Source: RBG-13-68-16 sp041494245
GTDB lineage: Bacteria > Acidobacteriota > Thermoanaerobaculia > Thermoanaerobaculales > Thermoanaerobaculaceae
Reading direction: 5' to 3'
Assembly (NCBI GenBank): GCA_041494245.1
Contig: JBGQAK010000006.1
Location: 162,219-226,218 of the forward strand
DNA: 64,000 nt
Position numbers and translations under genes: made by a program. The notes beneath the pieces were generated by a model. That model was not told the DNA's origin. It ran no database searches and saw only the letters and a list, made by a program, of their open reading frames with translations. Below are positions 62,254 through 64,000 of this stretch, piece by piece (the first letter of the stretch is position 1; the number at the start of each line of letters is the position of its first letter).

Positions 62254-63279
62254 ATGACCAACGACCCGCTCCCGCTGCGCGGCGCCCGTCCCCTCGGCAA
62301 GGGGCGCTTCCCCCGCATCGAGTCGGAGAAGCCCGCGCAGCCGCTCAACCTCGGACCCCAGCGCCGGCCGCTGCGGATCGTCGCCATCGGCGGCGGCAAG
62401 GGCGGGATCGGCAAGAGCCTGGTCGCCGTCACGCTCGGGATCGAGCTGGTCCGTCGGGGGCTCAAGGTCGTCCTGGTCGACTGCGACCTGGGCGGTGCCA
62501 ACCTCCACAGCTTCCTGGGCATCGACTTCCCCAGGGAGACCCTCTCCGACTTCATCCTGCGCCGGGTGGAGAGTCTCTCGCAGCTCGTCATCTCCACCCC
62601 GGTGGCGGGGCTCGGGCTGATCTCCGGGGCCCGCAACGCGATCCAGGTTGCCAACCCGATGCACCAGCAGAAGGTGCGGCTGATGCGCGCGGTCCAGAAG
62701 CTGGACGCCGACGTGGCGGTGCTGGACCTGGGCGCCGGCACCCACTACAACATCGTGGACTTCTTCCTTCTGGCCCACCACGGGGTGCTCGTGATCGTGC
62801 CCGAGCCCACGTCGGTGGAGAACGCCTACCGGTTCCTCAAGGCCGCCTTCCTGCGGCGGGTCAAGGCCATGGACGCGGAGCTCGGCGTCCGGGAGCTGAT
62901 CCAGGAAGTGATCAGGTCGCGCGGCCAGCGCCCCCTGGTGCCCACCGAGATGGTCAGGGCCGTAACGCTGCGCGACCCCGAGGCCGGCCGCGCGCTGGAG
63001 CGCGAGATGGCCTCGTTCAGGCCGCTCCTGCTGGTCAACCAGGTCCGGGAGCCGAAGGACCTCGCCCTCGGCGAGGGGATGTGCGCGGCCTCGCGCCGCC
63101 TCTTCGGGCTCGAGCTCACCTACCTCGGCCACCTCCGGCACTACGACCAGGTGTGGCGGGCGGTGCGGGCCCACCAGCCCGTCCTGTTCGACAAGCTGGG
63201 CAAGTCGTTCGCGCTCGACCTCGCCGCGGTGGCCGGGCGGCTGCTCGACCTGCCCGGGCCCCCGGAACCCGAGCCGTGA
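62254..63279 (+). CDS. MinD/FlhG-like P-loop ATPase
   Basis: The 341-residue protein has the deviant Walker A motif VAIGGGKGGIGKSLVAVTLG, LVDCDLGGANLHSFLGID, the switch DLGAGTHYNIVDFFLLAHHG and PTSVENAYRFLKAAFLRRV, as in FlhG/MinD ATPases that position flagella, pili or chemoreceptor arrays at the pole. About 35 residues precede the ATPase core. No flagellar genes are in the window. The stop overlaps the next gene (GTGA), so the pair is coupled. Confidence 0.8.
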   Translation: MTNDPLPLRGARPLGKGRFPRIESEKPAQPLNLGPQRRPLRIVAIGGGKGGIGKSLVAVTLGIELVRRGLKVVLVDCDLGGANLHSFLGIDFPRETLSDFILRRVESLSQLVISTPVAGLGLISGARNAIQVANPMHQQKVRLMRAVQKLDADVAVLDLGAGTHYNIVDFFLLAHHGVLVIVPEPTSVENAYRFLKAAFLRRVKAMDAELGVRELIQEVIRSRGQRPLVPTEMVRAVTLRDPEAGRALEREMASFRPLLLVNQVREPKDLALGEGMCAASRRLFGLELTYLGHLRHYDQVWRAVRAHQPVLFDKLGKSFALDLAAVAGRLLDLPGPPEPEP

Positions 63280-63863
63280 AGCGCTTCGAGGACCTAAGCT
63301 CCTGGGAGATCCTCGGCCTCGAGCCGGGGGCCTCCGCGCTCGAGGTCCGGCACGCCTACGAGAAGCTTTACGCCTCCCTGGCGCCCGGATCGCTCGCCCT
63401 CTACTCCCTTGCGGAACAGGACGAGCAGCGCGTCCTGCAGCAACAGATCCGCATCGCCTACCTGACGCTGATGCACGAGTTGACCGGTATGCACTACCCA
63501 TTGATGCCGGACCCGTCCCACCCGCCCGGCGAGCCCGGCGCCGAGTCCCCGGCCGAGGAATCCCCTGCCGAGCCTGACGCGAGCGCACCGCCCGAAGAAG
63601 CTCCAGCACCTGCGGCCGTCGAGTACACCGGGGAGCAGCTGCGCAAAGTGCGCGAAGGGCTCGGCCTTACCCTGGCCGCGATTGCCCAGCGCACCCGGAT
63701 CCGGCAGCGCCAGCTCGCGAGCATCGAGGCCGAGGAGTTCGGCGCGCTCCCGGAGCGGGTGTTCGTGCGCGGCTTCGTGATGTCGTACGCGCGCGAGCTG
63801 CGCCTCGACCCCGACCTCGTCTGGGCGAGCTACGGGAAGCGCTTCGAGTCGGCAACCCGCTAG
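63276..63863 (+). CDS. J-like and RodZ-type helix-turn-helix protein
   Basis: The 195-residue protein begins with a J-domain-like segment (SWEILGLEPGASALEVRHAY, no HPD motif), has a Pro/Glu/Ala linker (about 75-112) and ends with a RodZ/HTH_25 domain (TGEQLRKVREGLGLTLAAIA, RTRIRQRQLASIEAEEFGAL, FVRGFVMSYARELRLDPDLV). No membrane helix follows, unlike RodZ. The GTG start overlaps the FlhG-like stop. The TAG stop is the first triplet of a family A repeat. It may link the ATPase to a polar or DNA target. Confidence 0.7.
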   Translation: MKRFEDLSSWEILGLEPGASALEVRHAYEKLYASLAPGSLALYSLAEQDEQRVLQQQIRIAYLTLMHELTGMHYPLMPDPSHPPGEPGAESPAEESPAEPDASAPPEEAPAPAAVEYTGEQLRKVREGLGLTLAAIAQRTRIRQRQLASIEAEEFGALPERVFVRGFVMSYARELRLDPDLVWASYGKRFESATR

Positions 63864-64000
63864 GAGCCTGTCCGAGTAATGGGGCGAGTCGCGCGCAGGG
63901 GGCTTGCGAGGCGCAGGCAAGGCGCGAGGAGGCAGGCGATGCTGGAGCATCGTGGCCGACGAGCAACGCAGCATGCGCCCGCAACACCCCTGCGCCCGGA
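63861..64000. repeat. Family A foldback repeat, second copy (cut by window end)
   Basis: The sequence from TAGGAGCCTGTCCGAGTAA onward is nearly identical, over about 135 bases with only a few differences, to the complement of the right half of the element at 4837-5114. It includes the small palindrome CGATGCTGGAGCATCG. The rest lies beyond the window. Confidence 0.8.

Overview
The window looks like chromosomal DNA of a high-GC, Gram-negative, probably Acidobacteriota bacterium. An outer membrane is implied by LpxC, an MtrB/PioB-type barrel and outer-surface cytochromes. The phylum is inferred from the mixture of a tricorn-type S41 protease, DUF6599 and DUF362 proteins, a CarboxypepD/TPR protein and an exoprotein C-terminal domain of a kind I associate with that phylum. 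No 16S gene is present, so the assignment stays provisional. Coding density is high, many genes overlap by 4 bp (ATGA or GTGA), and GTG and TTG starts are common. I found one RNA gene (tmRNA) and no tRNA, CRISPR array, phage or transposase gene.

Layout. 1-5.2 kb: the start of a SucC-like gene, a flavin reductase, a slipin, a YtrA-type regulator with a tiny membrane protein, a GT-C glycosyltransferase, and two families of inverted-repeat elements. 5.2-9.9 kb: udk, then a minus-strand run pta-purD-purE-ricT-hfq. 10-18.9 kb: a multiheme cytochrome locus. A decaheme OmcA/MtrC-like protein, a decaheme DmsE/MtrA-like protein and an MtrB/PioB-like barrel form a transenvelope electron conduit. A hemerythrin remnant and a separately promoted 1003-residue nonaheme cytochrome follow. 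19-29.5 kb: Rrf2-cysK, a PHP protein, polA, selB, a CYTH protein, a nucleotidyltransferase, a pseudopilin and a ComEA-like protein. 29.7-35.9 kb: an acetyltransferase, a broken ubiX/ubiA pair, a deoxynucleoside kinase with panBCD, a TPR protein, cutA and ssrA. 36-43.5 kb: a decayed membrane protein gene, acyl-CoA dehydrogenase, aminotransferase, trmL, and a junction where a DUF362 gene and a DUF6498-like gene are both cut. 43.6-51.6 kb: a lipoprotein, asnA, panE, an aldo/keto reductase, a response-regulator-LpxC fusion, a DUF6599-DUF362 pair and a quinone oxidoreductase. 51.6-55.8 kb: an overlapping glycerolipid operon (AGPS-like oxidase, glpD, YegS-like kinase). 55.9-64 kb: a tricorn protease, a hemolysin III homologue, a zinc metallopeptidase, and an FlhG-like ATPase with a RodZ-like HTH partner ending in a repeat.

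How parts work together. The three conduit genes have one strong promoter and a terminator. The nonaheme gene has its own promoter and terminator. Both promoters carry GTGAC-core repeats, so common control is possible. The glycerolipid operon could feed ether-lipid synthesis, since an AGPS-like enzyme makes alkyl-dihydroxyacetone phosphate. LpxC, the committed step of lipid A synthesis, carries its own receiver domain, which suggests direct phosphorelay control. panB, panC and panD lie together while panE is 12 kb away. SelB implies that selenocysteine is used elsewhere in the genome.

The window also shows decay: four broken loci, and two small inverted-repeat families whose terminal TAG is the stop codon of the neighbouring gene in all three cases where a gene runs into a repeat.
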